Source of the DNA: Firmicutes bacterium CAG:238 | Lineage (GTDB): Bacteria; Bacillota; Clostridia; Peptostreptococcales; Anaerovoracaceae | Length of the DNA stretch: 41,957 bases | Assembly (NCBI GenBank): GCA_000435615.1 | Contig: FR882006.1 | Span: 1 to 41,957, forward strand | Direction: 5' to 3' | Part shown: positions 7,808 to 17,244 of the stretch, piece after piece | Layout: each line of letters opens with the position of its first letter | Numbering within the stretch: position 1 is the stretch's first letter | Translations under genes and position numbers: made by a program | The notes under the pieces: generated by a model | Told to the model about the DNA's origin: nothing | What the model saw: only the letters and a program-made list of their open reading frames with translations | Database searches by the model: none

Positions 7808-10800
7808 GTCTTCGTATAAAGTTTCGAGTAGTTCTATGCTGTCGGAAAGCATGTGTGTGCGGTCGGTGGAAAGCCTTATAAACGGCTGTGTTCCTCCGTG
7901 TACGAAAACTTTCCTTCCGAATTTTTCCGTCAGGTTGAACAGTGCATATCCACTCAGAGGATTCTTCTCCGCAAAGTCAAACACGAGTTTAACCGCCGCA
8001 TTGTCTTTTACGGTCAGTTTCTGTGCAGGAACCGTTTCCTTGGCTTCCGGATGAATTCGGACAATCGAAAGTTCTCCCGCAAGGAAGCGTGCATGGGACA
8101 CCTTTACGAGATTGATCGCCGCCTGCGGCACATCGCCGAAACGGTCAAGCATTTCGTCGATGATTTCATCTTCATCCTCTTCGCTTCTGACTGATGCAAT
8201 TTTCTTATACATGGAAAGCTTGAGGGATTCGTTTTCGATATACTGCTTCGGAATGTATGCAGATACCGGAAATTCAATGCTTGCCTCTTCTTTATCTTCG
8301 TTTATGATTTCGCCTTGAAGTGCTCTGACTGCGTTGTCGATCATCTTGCAGTAAAGTTCATATCCGACGTTCATCATGTGCCCGTGCTGCGCAGTTCCGA
8401 GCATGTTGCCCGCACCTCTGATTTCGAGGTCACGCATCGCAACTTTGAAGCCTGCTCCGAATTCGGTGAACTCTCTGATTGCCTTGAGCCGCTTCTCGGA
8501 GACTTCCGTAAGGACTTTGTCCTTTTGGTACATCAGGTAAGCATAGGCGATTCTGTTTGATCGGCCGACTCTGCCTCGGAGCTGATAAAGCTGGGAAAGA
8601 CCATATCGGTCTGAATCCATGATTATCATAGTGTTTGCGTTCGGGATGTCAATTCCTGATTCGATGATCGTCGTCGACACAAGCACATTGCTTTCGCCGT
8701 TTATGAATCCGACCATCACATCTTCAAGCGCATGTTCGTTCATCTGGCCGTGTCCGACCGCAACGATAGCTTCCGGCACGAGTTCCTCTATTTTTTCGGC
8801 GATTTTCTGGATGCCCTTTACGCGGTTGAATACGACATAGACCTGACCGCCTCGGCCGAGTTCCCTCTCGACGATGTCTCTTATGAGCATGTCATCCTGC
8901 TCGAGCACATAGGTCTGCACCGGGTAGCGTTCTTCCGGCGGTTCCTCAATTACGCTCATGTCCTTGATTCCCGTCATCGACATATTTAGGGTCCTCGGAA
9001 TCGGGGTTGCCGAAAGTGTCAGAACATCCACGTTTTTCTTCATTTTTTTAATGCTTTCCTTGTCTTCCACTCCGAAGCGTTGTTCTTCGTCCACGACAAG
9101 GAGACCCAGATCCTTGAACTTTATGTCCTTTGACAGAAGTCTGTGGGTGCCGATGATGAGGTCAACCTGCCCTTTTTCGAGTTCGCCGATAATTTTCTTT
9201 TGCTGCGCCGGAGTTCGGAATCTGGATAGGACTTCGACCTTAAACGGGAATTTCTCGAATCTTTCCTTCAGTGTGTAATAATGCTGGTTGGCGAGGATCG
9301 TCGTCGGCACAAGCACCGCTGCCTGTTTTCCGTCGGAAACACATTTAAAAAGTGCTCTTGCAGCAACCTCGGTTTTGCCGAAGCCTACATCTCCGCAAAG
9401 CAGTCGATCCATGGAAAACGGTTTTTCCATGTCACCTTTGATTTCCTCTACAGCCCTGAGTTGATCGCCCGTTTCCTCGTAAGGAAAGGCGTCTTCGAAT
9501 TCTTTCTGCCAGACGGTATCCTGTGGAAAACTGTGCCCCGGCTGCATTTTGCGCTGTGCGTAGAGATCTATGAGATCCTTTGCCATTACCGCGATTGCGG
9601 CCTTTGCCTTTGCTTTGGTTGCTTTCCATTCTCCGCCGCTGAGTTTGTTTATCTTCGGCACGGCTCCGTCCGAGCCTATATATTTCTGAACGATATCCAT
9701 CTGCTCCACGGGAACATAGAGCATATCGTTGCCTGCGTATTTTATTTTGATGTAATCTTTCTTTTCCCCTTGTACATTCAGCTGTTCTATGCCCACGAAT
9801 TTACCAATGCCGTGGTTTTCGTGCACCACATAATCTCCCTCGCGCATGTCGGTGAAAGACTGAATTTTGGAACCTTTGTTTTTAAACTTTTTTCGCTTCG
9901 AGGTCTTGTGATTCGCAAAGATATCTGCCTCGCAGATATAGCAGAATTTTTCGCTTGGAAAATCAATTCCTGAGGTAAGGCTTCCCTTCTCGAAGTTCAC
10001 CTTCCCTTCCAGGCCGATCCGCTGCACGAATTCGCGGAGATTGTTTATGCGCTCCTCTGATGAGCATACGATTGTGATTCTGTAATCTTTCTTTGCGTAT
10101 GCCTTGAGTTCGCTCTCGAGGACATTCATCTTGCCGCTGAACGAAAGCACCTGTCGGGTATTGAGGTTGTAAACCTTATCAAAGGTATCCGCACCTGCAA
10201 TTCTCTTGGGGAAAGGCGTAAATACCGCAACATTCGGATATTTGTATGCGGTACGGAAATCGTTTTCGTCCGAGATTACGGAGATGTCTTTTGAGATTGC
10301 CTGACCCCTTGCAAGGAGAACTTTAAAGTCCTCTTTTAATTCGAGAGTCCTGTGGCTGAGCATTTCCTCGATTCTGTCGGGGTCATCAATCATCAGCATC
10401 CCATCGGTCATATAGTCCCACAGGTATTCCGTCTCATCATAAAAATAGCGGATGTAGTTTTCCAAAAGCTGAAGGTTTGAAACCTGTTCAATGTATTCGC
10501 AGATTTCCTCGCATGTATTCATCAGGTTCTGAGCAGTTTCTTCATCCTTCTTTGCCATTTCCTTTGCGGCGCGGGTATATTCGCTTCGAAGTTTTTTCGA
10601 TGCCTTCTTAAAAACATCTTCGTCTGTTATGATCTGCTCTGCAGGATATATTTCAACGAATTTGAGGTTTTCGACCGAACGCTGGCTCTCCGTATCGAAG
10701 GTCCGGATCGAATCCACCTCGCTTCCGAAAAATTCAATTCTATATGGGTATTCCGCATCCGGCGTGAATACGTCCACGATGCCTCCGCGTATGCTGTACC

Positions 10801-11236
10801 CGCCTCTTGCATCAACGATTTCCATACGCTCATATCCGAGTTTGGCAAGACGCTTGTTAATCTCGGCGATTTCAATTTCGTCGCCAAGTTGTATTTTTAA
10901 AGAGGTTTCTTCAAAGAAACGATGTGGAGTAATCTTTTTAATGGCAGCCGAAACAGGCGCAATCACCACAACCGGTTTTCTGGTGCGCAGGGCTTTTAAG
11001 GCTTTTAATCTTTGTATGAGCAGATCGTGGTCTTTTGCCGCATATCTCAGCAAGAACTGTTCTTCCGACGGAAGAACGATAATTTCTTTGTCCCTGACAA
11101 AAAAAGAAAGATCCAAGGCAAGTCTCTTCGCTCTCACATCCGTGGAAACGATGATAATGCTCTGATTCTTTTCTTTTGCGAGATAAGCGGCAACCGGAGC
11201 TACACGGCTTTCGGATATTCCTGAAATGTTAATCAT
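7781..11236 (-). CDS. mfd: Transcription-repair coupling factor Mfd
   Basis: At 1151 residues this is a full-length Mfd. An N-terminal UvrB-homology module has RGGYSIRGGIVDVFTPD near residue 145. The RNA polymerase interaction domain follows (about 465-530, DYVVHENHGIGKFVGIEQ). The RecG-like translocase motor has Walker A GDVGFGKTE and a DEEQRFG box, with QLRGRVGRS in motif VI, and a TRCF domain closes the C-terminus. Mfd removes stalled RNA polymerase from lesions and recruits UvrA. The ATG overlaps the 3' end of pth by 8 nt, so the genes are translationally coupled. This is the same pth-mfd-spoVT synteny as Bacillus. Confidence 0.97.
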   Translation of the reverse strand: MINISGISESRVAPVAAYLAKEKNQSIIIVSTDVRAKRLALDLSFFVRDKEIIVLPSEEQFLLRYAAKDHDLLIQRLKALKALRTRKPVVVIAPVSAAIKKITPHRFFEETSLKIQLGDEIEIAEINKRLAKLGYERMEIVDARGGYSIRGGIVDVFTPDAEYPYRIEFFGSEVDSIRTFDTESQRSVENLKFVEIYPAEQIITDEDVFKKASKKLRSEYTRAAKEMAKKDEETAQNLMNTCEEICEYIEQVSNLQLLENYIRYFYDETEYLWDYMTDGMLMIDDPDRIEEMLSHRTLELKEDFKVLLARGQAISKDISVISDENDFRTAYKYPNVAVFTPFPKRIAGADTFDKVYNLNTRQVLSFSGKMNVLESELKAYAKKDYRITIVCSSEERINNLREFVQRIGLEGKVNFEKGSLTSGIDFPSEKFCYICEADIFANHKTSKRKKFKNKGSKIQSFTDMREGDYVVHENHGIGKFVGIEQLNVQGEKKDYIKIKYAGNDMLYVPVEQMDIVQKYIGSDGAVPKINKLSGGEWKATKAKAKAAIAVMAKDLIDLYAQRKMQPGHSFPQDTVWQKEFEDAFPYEETGDQLRAVEEIKGDMEKPFSMDRLLCGDVGFGKTEVAARALFKCVSDGKQAAVLVPTTILANQHYYTLKERFEKFPFKVEVLSRFRTPAQQKKIIGELEKGQVDLIIGTHRLLSKDIKFKDLGLLVVDEEQRFGVEDKESIKKMKKNVDVLTLSATPIPRTLNMSMTGIKDMSVIEEPPEERYPVQTYVLEQDDMLIRDIVERELGRGGQVYVVFNRVKGIQKIAEKIEELVPEAIVAVGHGQMNEHALEDVMVGFINGESNVLVSTTIIESGIDIPNANTMIIMDSDRYGLSQLYQLRGRVGRSNRIAYAYLMYQKDKVLTEVSEKRLKAIREFTEFGAGFKVAMRDLEIRGAGNMLGTAQHGHMMNVGYELYCKMIDNAVRALQGEIINEDKEEASIEFPVSAYIPKQYIENESLKLSMYKKIASVRSEEDEDEIIDEMLDRFGDVPQAAINLVKVSHARFLAGELSIVRIHPEAKETVPAQKLTVKDNAAVKLVFDFAEKNPLSGYALFNLTEKFGRKVFVHGGTQPFIRLSTDRTHMLSDSIELLETLYEDKKTAGVQK

Positions 11237-11813
11237 TTTTCTCTTCCTTCTTAAGCCTTATATTATACTCGTTCATTGCCTTATCAATTCCTTTTTCGAC
11301 GATACACGCAGCCGCTTTCGCTGCCCGAGTGAGTGCATCCTCCAAAAGGTCTTTTTCTTTTTTCGTTACACCACTGATAACATAATCAATTAGATCAACT
11401 TTTTTATCGCTGCCAATCCCGACGCGGATTCGCGGGAATCCATCATCCTGAAGCAGATAGACAATGTTTCGCATTCCGTTATGCGTCCCCGCGCTGCCTT
11501 TTTTTCGCAAGCGAATACTGCCGGTCGGAATATCAATGTCGTCATAAATGACAATGAGGTTTTCAATGTCCTCTTTATAGTAGTTCATCACTTCCATCAC
11601 CGACTGGCCGCTCAGGTTCATATATGTCTGCGGTTTAACAAGCAAAACCTTCCGGCCGGCGATTCTTCCCTCGCCGACCAGAGCTTTGAATTTTATTTTA
11701 TCAACTTTAATGCCGTATTCCTCTGCCAGCAGGTCAACGGCTATAAACCCCATATTATGCCGGGTGTTCTCGTATTTTTTCCCGGGGTTTCCCAGACCTA
11801 CAATAATATACAC
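11229..11813 (-). CDS. pth: Peptidyl-tRNA hydrolase (Pth / SpoVC)
   Basis: This 194-residue enzyme shows the Pth active site: Asn9 in VGLGNPG, catalytic His19 in TRHNMGF, and an Asp in DDIDIPTGSIRLRKKGSAG with GTHNGMRNI. It cleaves peptidyl-tRNA released from ribosomes so the tRNA can be reused. The start codon is GTG (11811-11813) with AAAGGATCG upstream. It follows prs by 27 nt and overlaps mfd. In Bacillus the same gene is called spoVC. Confidence 0.96.
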   Translation of the reverse strand: MYIIVGLGNPGKKYENTRHNMGFIAVDLLAEEYGIKVDKIKFKALVGEGRIAGRKVLLVKPQTYMNLSGQSVMEVMNYYKEDIENLIVIYDDIDIPTGSIRLRKKGSAGTHNGMRNIVYLLQDDGFPRIRVGIGSDKKVDLIDYVISGVTKKEKDLLEDALTRAAKAAACIVEKGIDKAMNEYNIRLKKEEKND

Positions 11814-11840
11814 AGGTTTACGATCCTTTCTTTTCTATTA

Positions 11841-12791
11841 TTAATCAAACAGTACACTGATAGATCCGTTGGTGAACACTCTTGTCATCGCTTCCGCAAA
11901 CAGCGGTGCTACGGACAGGAATGTCATCTTTTCAAGCTTCTTTTCTTCCGGAAGCGGAACGGTATTGAGCAAAACAAGCTCTTCAATTGCCGATGCCTCA
12001 AGTCTTTCTACAGCAGGTCCTGACAATACCGGATGGGTTGCAGCTGCGAAAACAGCTTTCGCACCCAAATCTTTGATTGCGTTTGCGGCGTTGCAGATGG
12101 TTCCCGCCGTATCGATCATATCGTCGATAATAATGCAGTTCTTGCCGTCGATGTTACCGATGATATTCATGATTTCACTCTTGTTCGGTTCCGGTCTTCT
12201 CTTGTCGATAATCGCAATCGGGCAGTTGAGGAATTCCGCAAGATTTCTTGCTCTTGTAACGCTGCCGTGGTCAGGAGAAACGACAACGAGGTCTTCCATC
12301 TGTTTCTCTTTAAAATATTTCGCAATGATCGGCATTCCGAGAAGATGGTCAACCGGAATATCAAAGTATCCCTGAATCTGGTTTGCATGTAAATCCATGG
12401 TGAGGACTCTGTCAGCTCCGGCTGCCATAATTAAGTCAGCCACAAGTTTTGCCGTAATCGGGTCTCTTGCCTTTGCCTTTCTGTCCTGACGCGCATATCC
12501 GTAATATGGAATAATCGCATTGATTCTGCCTGCAGAAGCTCTCTTCATCGCATCGATCATGATGAGCAGTTCCATCAGGTTGTCATTTACCGGACTGCAG
12601 GTTGACTGAACTATGTACACATCAATCCCTCTTACCGATTCCCAGATGTTCACTGAAATCTCACCATCGCTGAACTTGGTAACAGTTGCCTTTCCAAGTG
12701 GCTTTCCCATGATGTCTGCGATTTCCTTGGCTAATTCGATATGCGAATTGCCCGTAAAAATTTTGTAGTCAGAAAATACTCCGCTTCTCAC
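11841..12791 (-). CDS. prs: Ribose-phosphate pyrophosphokinase (PRPP synthetase)
   Basis: This 316-residue protein matches class I PRPP synthetases over its whole length: FTGNSHIELAKEIA, FSDGEISVNIWESVRG, QSTCSPVNDNLMELL, YYGYARQDRKAKARDPITAK, the catalytic MDLHANQIQGYF, and the PRPP-binding loop IIIDDMIDTAGT near residue 220. It makes PRPP for purine, pyrimidine, NAD, His and Trp synthesis. The start is GTG (12789-12791) with CGAGGT upstream. It is in the murC > glmU-like > prs > pth > mfd operon; the purine regulator gene purR lies 4.5 kb away. Confidence 0.97.
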   Translation of the reverse strand: MRSGVFSDYKIFTGNSHIELAKEIADIMGKPLGKATVTKFSDGEISVNIWESVRGIDVYIVQSTCSPVNDNLMELLIMIDAMKRASAGRINAIIPYYGYARQDRKAKARDPITAKLVADLIMAAGADRVLTMDLHANQIQGYFDIPVDHLLGMPIIAKYFKEKQMEDLVVVSPDHGSVTRARNLAEFLNCPIAIIDKRRPEPNKSEIMNIIGNIDGKNCIIIDDMIDTAGTICNAANAIKDLGAKAVFAAATHPVLSGPAVERLEASAIEELVLLNTVPLPEEKKLEKMTFLSVAPLFAEAMTRVFTNGSISVLFD

Positions 12792-12840
12792 TGTTTTTTA
12801 CCTCGTCTTTCTTTCGTGTACTTTTGATTTGATTTTGTTT

Positions 12841-13560
12841 TTACTTTTTTCTCTTCAAAATCCCTTTTGCAGAAACCCATCCCTGTTTCTTGGTTCCGCG
12901 TGCCCTTGCGATATAGAGGGCATCGCCTTCCACGTCTTCCGTAACGGTGCTTCCGGCTGCGATATACGCGCCCTCACCCACATTAACCGGTGATACGAGG
13001 TTGCTGTTGCATCCGATAAACGCTCCGTCGGAAACCGTTGAACGGTATTTGGCTGTGCCGTCGTAATTTACAAAAACCACGCCGCAGCCTAAATTTACAT
13101 CGCATCCCACATCTGAATCCCCTATATATGTGAGGTGCGCTGCTTTCGAGCCGTCTCCGAAGGTCGAGTTCTTGATTTCAACGAAATCTCCGACCTTGCA
13201 GTTTGCTCCGACCCTGCTTCCGGGCCGCATATATGCGAAAGGACCGACTTTCGTTCCTTCACCTATCGTGCTTTCCACTATGACGGAATTTTCGATTTCA
13301 ACTCCGCCGGCAACTTCAGAATCGGTAATTCTGGTGTTCTGTCTGATTGCACAGTTCTCTCCGATTCTTGTATTCCCTTCCAGTGTGACGCAAGGACCGA
13401 TTACGGTTCCTGCACCGATTTCCACGCTTTCATCGATATAGGCAGAGGATGCATCCACAAATTTCACACCTGCCTGCATATGTTTGAGCACGGTGTTCAT
13501 GCGTGCTTCTGCCGACTTGCTGTACGCCTCGAGCAAAGCATTTCTTTCCTTTTCGTCCAT
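12841..13560 (-). CDS. GlmU acetyltransferase domain protein lacking the uridylyltransferase domain
   Basis: This 239-residue protein aligns by eye with only the C-terminal half of GlmU. It begins in the linker helix (about 8-30), then a left-handed beta-helix of hexapeptide repeats (about 36-220), with Lys130 (FVEIKNSTFG), the acetyltransferase His142 (AAHLTYIGD), NYDG (165-168) and IARARG near the end. Full GlmU is about 450 residues; the nucleotidyltransferase half with its Rossmann fold is absent. murC ends 10 nt upstream, so no missing half is hidden nearby. Predicted activity is acetylation of glucosamine-1-phosphate. Its position beside prs matches Bacillus gcaD-prs. Confidence 0.85.
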   Translation of the reverse strand: MDEKERNALLEAYSKSAEARMNTVLKHMQAGVKFVDASSAYIDESVEIGAGTVIGPCVTLEGNTRIGENCAIRQNTRITDSEVAGGVEIENSVIVESTIGEGTKVGPFAYMRPGSRVGANCKVGDFVEIKNSTFGDGSKAAHLTYIGDSDVGCDVNLGCGVVFVNYDGTAKYRSTVSDGAFIGCNSNLVSPVNVGEGAYIAAGSTVTEDVEGDALYIARARGTKKQGWVSAKGILKRKK

Positions 13561-13570
13561 GATTCTCCTT

Positions 13571-14947
13571 CTACTTTTCCAAAAGCATTTCGCCTACTTT
13601 GTAAATGTCTCCTGCGCCCATTGTAATCACCATGTCGCCCGGCTGTGCATTTCGGTCCACATAATCGGCAATCGCATCAAAGCTTTCCATAAACAAAACT
13701 TCCTTATTCGGATGCGTTTGCTGAATGCGCTCTGCGAGCTGTGCGGATGAAATTTTGTAGATATTCTTCTCTCTTGCTGCATAAATTTCCGCAAGAATGA
13801 GTTTGTCGGCTTTGTTAAAGGCCTCCGCAAAGTCATCAAAGAGAGCCATCGTTCTCGTATAGGTATGCGGCTGGAAAAGACACCACAGTTTGTTGTGAGG
13901 AACGTTCTGCGATGCGTCCAAAGTCGCCTTAATCTCTGTCGGGTGATGAGCATAGTCATCCACGATTTTAACTCCCTTGGAAGTCGTTCCGACGATGTCG
14001 AACCTTCTCTGCGTTCCGTGGTAGCTTTCCAAAGTTTCCTTTATGATTTCGCTGTCCACGCCCAGCGTATGTCCGCAGGCATAAGCCGCAAGTGCGTTTA
14101 GAATGTTATGCTCTCCCGGAATTCTGAGCTGCACCCGGTTCAGTTTCTCCCCTTTGTGAAAAACATCAAAGGACGGCATTCCGTTTTCGTCGAACAAAAT
14201 ATTTTTCGCACAGTAGTCGCAATTTTCGTTCAAGCCAAAAGTTACAACATTGTCGAGTCCCTGGATGACGCGGTTGACAAACGGATTCGCATCATAGGCA
14301 ATAATCGTTCCCGCTTCCGGCACCAGATGTGCGAAGCGGTCGAAGGAGCTGACAATATGGTCAATATCCTTGAAATAGTCCAAATGATCCGAATCAATAT
14401 TCAGAATAATTTCCATCTTCGGTTTCAGGCTCAGGAAGCTGTCCATGTATTCACACGCCTCGGTTACAAAATACGGACTGTCCCCGACCTTCACATTGCC
14501 GCCGATTTCGGAGAGATTCCCTCCAACCAGAATTGTCGGTGAAAGTTTCGCACGATCGAGGATCAAAGATACCATCGAAGTCGTTGTCGTTTTTCCGTGT
14601 GTTCCCGAAATTGCAATGCTGTTCTTGTATTCATCCATCAGGAGTCCCAGCATCTCTGCGCGGCTCATCACAGGAATTCCTCTCTCCTGCGCGCGCACAA
14701 GTTCCGGGTTGTCTTTGCCGACCGCTGCCGAGTATACAAGCAGATCCGCATTTTCCACATTCTCGGCTCTGTGACCGATAAAGATTCTCGCGCCTGCCTT
14801 GGCAAGTTTATCCGTCATCTCGGACTCTTTCATATCCGAGCCGGACACGCTGTACCCTCTGGACAGCAAAATCTCTGCAATGGCAGAGAGACCGATCCCT
14901 CCGATGCCTATGCAGTGTATGTTTCTGTATTTATTTAAATCCAGCAT
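13571..14947 (-). CDS. murC: UDP-N-acetylmuramate--L-alanine ligase MurC
   Basis: This 458-residue Mur ligase has the N-terminal nucleotide-binding start IHCIGIGGIGLSAIAEILLS with GSDMKESEMTDKL, the ATP loop ISGTHGKTTT (113-122), the central ACEYMDSFLSLKP and NIDSDHLDYF motifs, and the C-terminal DDYAHHPTEIKATL and FQPHTYTRT. It adds the first peptide residue, L-Ala, to UDP-MurNAc in the cytoplasm. RBS GGAGG precedes the ATG. It opens the operon leading to mfd. DYAHHPTE is diagnostic for MurC over MurD, MurE or MurF. Confidence 0.97.
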   Translation of the reverse strand: MLDLNKYRNIHCIGIGGIGLSAIAEILLSRGYSVSGSDMKESEMTDKLAKAGARIFIGHRAENVENADLLVYSAAVGKDNPELVRAQERGIPVMSRAEMLGLLMDEYKNSIAISGTHGKTTTTSMVSLILDRAKLSPTILVGGNLSEIGGNVKVGDSPYFVTEACEYMDSFLSLKPKMEIILNIDSDHLDYFKDIDHIVSSFDRFAHLVPEAGTIIAYDANPFVNRVIQGLDNVVTFGLNENCDYCAKNILFDENGMPSFDVFHKGEKLNRVQLRIPGEHNILNALAAYACGHTLGVDSEIIKETLESYHGTQRRFDIVGTTSKGVKIVDDYAHHPTEIKATLDASQNVPHNKLWCLFQPHTYTRTMALFDDFAEAFNKADKLILAEIYAAREKNIYKISSAQLAERIQQTHPNKEVLFMESFDAIADYVDRNAQPGDMVITMGAGDIYKVGEMLLEK

Positions 14948-14987
14948 AAAAAGCCTCCAAATTTCGTGTCAGTCTTATACATATATT

Positions 14988-14996
14988 AGTATAACA
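14988..14996 (-). promoter_or_regulatory. Extended -10 promoter of the murC operon
   Basis: On the minus strand TGT-TATACT (14988-14996) is an extended -10 with no good -35 box. An 18-nt stretch around it (14985-15002) matches the amidohydrolase -10 region (7106-7123) at 17 positions. Confidence 0.45.
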
Positions 14997-15021
14997 CAAA
15001 TTCTCCGTTTGTTATATACTA

Positions 15022-15060
15022 AATAGCAAAAAAAATGAAAAAGCCAAGACACTGGCTTTT
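15022..15060 (-). terminator. Rho-independent terminator of the 15,078-15,575 gene
   Basis: The arms AAAAGCCA (15039-15046) and TGGCTTTT (15053-15060) form an 8-bp stem with a 6-nt loop. On the minus strand the stem is followed by a long interrupted U tract (15022-15042). It insulates the small membrane protein gene from the murC promoter. Confidence 0.8.
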
Positions 15061-15077
15061 CTCTGTGCTTGGCATTC

Positions 15078-15575
15078 TTATTTTCGTTTTGCGGTTGGTT
15101 TTCCCTTTCCCGCTTCGTGTCTGAGTACACGGATATCCGGGTTTTGCTCTTTTGCGTATTTACAAATGGCATTCACCTCGCTGCGTTTAAAGAACAGAGC
15201 TTTTTCGAGGCTGCTGTAACCGATGTGCAGGCGCACATACTCATCATCTCCGCGGTCTTCAATTACAATGGAATTAATGTCTTCCCACGCAAAAAAATCG
15301 TACTGCGTCGTGATCTGCATATTATAGAAGATTTCAAGTCCGCGACAGGTGATCGCGGCATCCTTCACCGTTACCATCGTGATGGAATAAAGGATTGAAA
15401 AAATCATCGAAATCACCGCAAGCGGCAGGTTTCTGTCAAAGGAGGAAACTCCGAAGAGCAGTAAAACAACCACCAAAACCCATCCTCCGATTTTTACCCA
15501 TTTCTTCCGCGGTTTGTTTGCACGTGCCGTATAAATCGGCGGCGGCAGGGAATCCCAAGGGAGCATTTTTTTCAT
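15078..15575 (-). CDS. Small membrane protein of unknown function (PH/YcxB-like tail possible)
   Basis: I do not recognise the family with confidence. The 165-residue protein starts with a basic, Pro-rich stretch, then two hydrophobic segments (about 29-43 and 50-68: WVLVVVLLLFGVSSF and LAVISMIFSILYSITMVTV). The remaining hundred residues look like a beta-rich cytoplasmic domain (TCRGLEIFYNM, DFFAWEDINSIVIEDRG, YVRLHIGYSSLEKALFFKR). A two-helix anchor followed by such a domain recalls bacterial PH or YcxB-like proteins. AAAGGAAG precedes the ATG. It lies between nhaC and murC with terminators on both sides, so it is probably a single transcription unit or a readthrough product of nhaC. Confidence 0.65.
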   Translation of the reverse strand: MKKMLPWDSLPPPIYTARANKPRKKWVKIGGWVLVVVLLLFGVSSFDRNLPLAVISMIFSILYSITMVTVKDAAITCRGLEIFYNMQITTQYDFFAWEDINSIVIEDRGDDEYVRLHIGYSSLEKALFFKRSEVNAICKYAKEQNPDIRVLRHEAGKGKPTAKRK

Positions 15576-15599
15576 AACTATGACTTCCTTTCTTAAAAG

Positions 15600-15625
15600 G
15601 GGCGCGTCAGTTTCCCGGCGCGCCC
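15600..15625 (-). terminator. GC-rich terminator hairpin after nhaC
   Basis: GGGCGCG (15600-15606) and CGCGCCC (15619-15625) form a 7-bp GC-only stem. On the minus strand it is followed by CTTTT, a short U tract, so it is a moderate terminator for the antiporter gene. Confidence 0.6.
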
Positions 15626-15640
15626 GAATTTTGCTGAAAA

Positions 15641-17194
15641 TTAAGCGTTAATCTTCGGAGCCTTGCCTTCTGCACGGCGTGCTTCCAGGCACTCCAAAGC
15701 TTTACGGTGTGCTTCTTCAGGAGCTCCCGCAACTTTGCCTTTGCGTGTCTTTCCCAGCAGATTCGTGTAAGAACCGTCTGCCCAGAAAATGTTACGTCCA
15801 AGCAATGCTGTTATGTATGCGTAAATCGGATTGATGAGATTTACGAATGCATATGGGAAGAATACGAGCGGGCTCATTCCGAGTACGCCGGTCTGGTATG
15901 CGCCGCATCCTGTCCAAGGGAACATAACCGCCCAAAGAGTACCGGCATCTTCCAGAGTACGGGAAAGCATGTTGCGTCCAAGTCCGAGTTCATCAAATTT
16001 ATCAGCATAAATCGGAGCCGGAACACCGATTCCGAGGAACTGGTCACACATTGTTGCATCACAGAAGATGGATGTAAGAAGTGTTGCCAGAATCAAGCTT
16101 CCGACAGATTTAATCTTGTGCTTGAGGCCGCCGAACAGACGCTCAATACATCCACAGCGTTCCAGTGCACCGCCGTAAGCGAGTGCAACGAGAATCAGGT
16201 TGATGGTCCACAGCGTTCCATCCATACCGCCTGCTTTGCCTAAGATGGAGTCTGCAACTTCATTTCCTGTTTCTACTTCGATACCGTAGTGCAGCATGTT
16301 GAATATGTCACCCAGCGCACGGCTTCCATAGATATCAACCGGCTGGAAGATAATCATGAAAAGCGTCGCAACTGCAACAGAAACGGCAATACCCACAAGT
16401 CCGGGCACGCGGAGAATACACATAATGATTACGACAACAATCGGAATCAGCAGGATTGGGCTGATATTGAATGCGCTTCCGAATGCTTCCTGAATGTTTG
16501 CAGCAACCGTCGGATCGTAAGCACTTTCGTCGATATTCAGACCAAGAACCGTGTAAAGCACAAGTGCGATAATCATCGTCGGTCCGGTCGTCGAAACCAT
16601 TGCGGTTACGTGATCAAATAAACCTGTTTCGGCAACAGCCGCAGCAAGGTTTGTCGTGTCGGACAGCGGGGAAAATTTATCTCCTACGTATGCGCCGGAG
16701 ATGATCATGCCTGCTGTGATTGCCGGATTGATGCCAAGGCCGGCACCAATACCAAGGAACGCAAGACCGATAGTCGCTGTAGTTGTCCAGGAGGAACCGC
16801 AGGCAAGACCTACGATTGCACAAAGGATACATCCGATTGGAAGGAAAAGCTTCGGCGTGAGCAGATCAAGTCCATATACGATAAGCGACGGAATCGCTCC
16901 GGAAGCCATGAAGCTGGATACCAGGAAACCAACCGTGCAAAGGATCAGAACTGCTTCCATGGAAGCGCTCAGACGGTCAATCATTCCCGTAAGCATTTCC
17001 TTAAAGCTGTGTCCGCAGGAAACACCTACAATACAAGCGACGATAATTGAGAGTACCAACGGCATGTGTGCGTCGTGGTAGCCGGATTCCGATCCGCCGA
17101 GGAAGCAATAAAGCATCAGGGCAATCATTACAACAATCGGAATCAATGCCACGATGAAGCTTGGCTGCCGTGGCGTTCTTTTTTCGTTAGTCAT
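15641..17194 (-). CDS. NhaC family Na+/H+ antiporter-like transporter
   Basis: This 517-residue protein has about 12 membrane segments. Typical NhaC-superfamily patches are GLACGSSWTTTATIGLAFLGIG, split over about residues 130-150, then AITAGMIISGAYVGDKFSPL and SDTTNLAAAV, and late in the protein FCDATMCDQFLGIGVPAPIY. Members exchange Na+ for H+, or malate with lactate and other organic acids, so the substrate is open. GAGGTATT sits before the ATG. It diverges from purR with an identifiable promoter and ends in a GC-rich terminator. Confidence 0.88.
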   Translation of the reverse strand: MTNEKRTPRQPSFIVALIPIVVMIALMLYCFLGGSESGYHDAHMPLVLSIIVACIVGVSCGHSFKEMLTGMIDRLSASMEAVLILCTVGFLVSSFMASGAIPSLIVYGLDLLTPKLFLPIGCILCAIVGLACGSSWTTTATIGLAFLGIGAGLGINPAITAGMIISGAYVGDKFSPLSDTTNLAAAVAETGLFDHVTAMVSTTGPTMIIALVLYTVLGLNIDESAYDPTVAANIQEAFGSAFNISPILLIPIVVVIIMCILRVPGLVGIAVSVAVATLFMIIFQPVDIYGSRALGDIFNMLHYGIEVETGNEVADSILGKAGGMDGTLWTINLILVALAYGGALERCGCIERLFGGLKHKIKSVGSLILATLLTSIFCDATMCDQFLGIGVPAPIYADKFDELGLGRNMLSRTLEDAGTLWAVMFPWTGCGAYQTGVLGMSPLVFFPYAFVNLINPIYAYITALLGRNIFWADGSYTNLLGKTRKGKVAGAPEEAHRKALECLEARRAEGKAPKINA

Positions 17195-17244
17195 AAATTA
17201 ATACCTCACTTTAGTTTAATAAATTGTTGAAGTCATATGACGGT

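Noticed and set aside
9281..9973. 230-codon plus-strand frame opposite mfd
   Set aside because: Shadow of the highly conserved mfd reading frame; no initiation signal.
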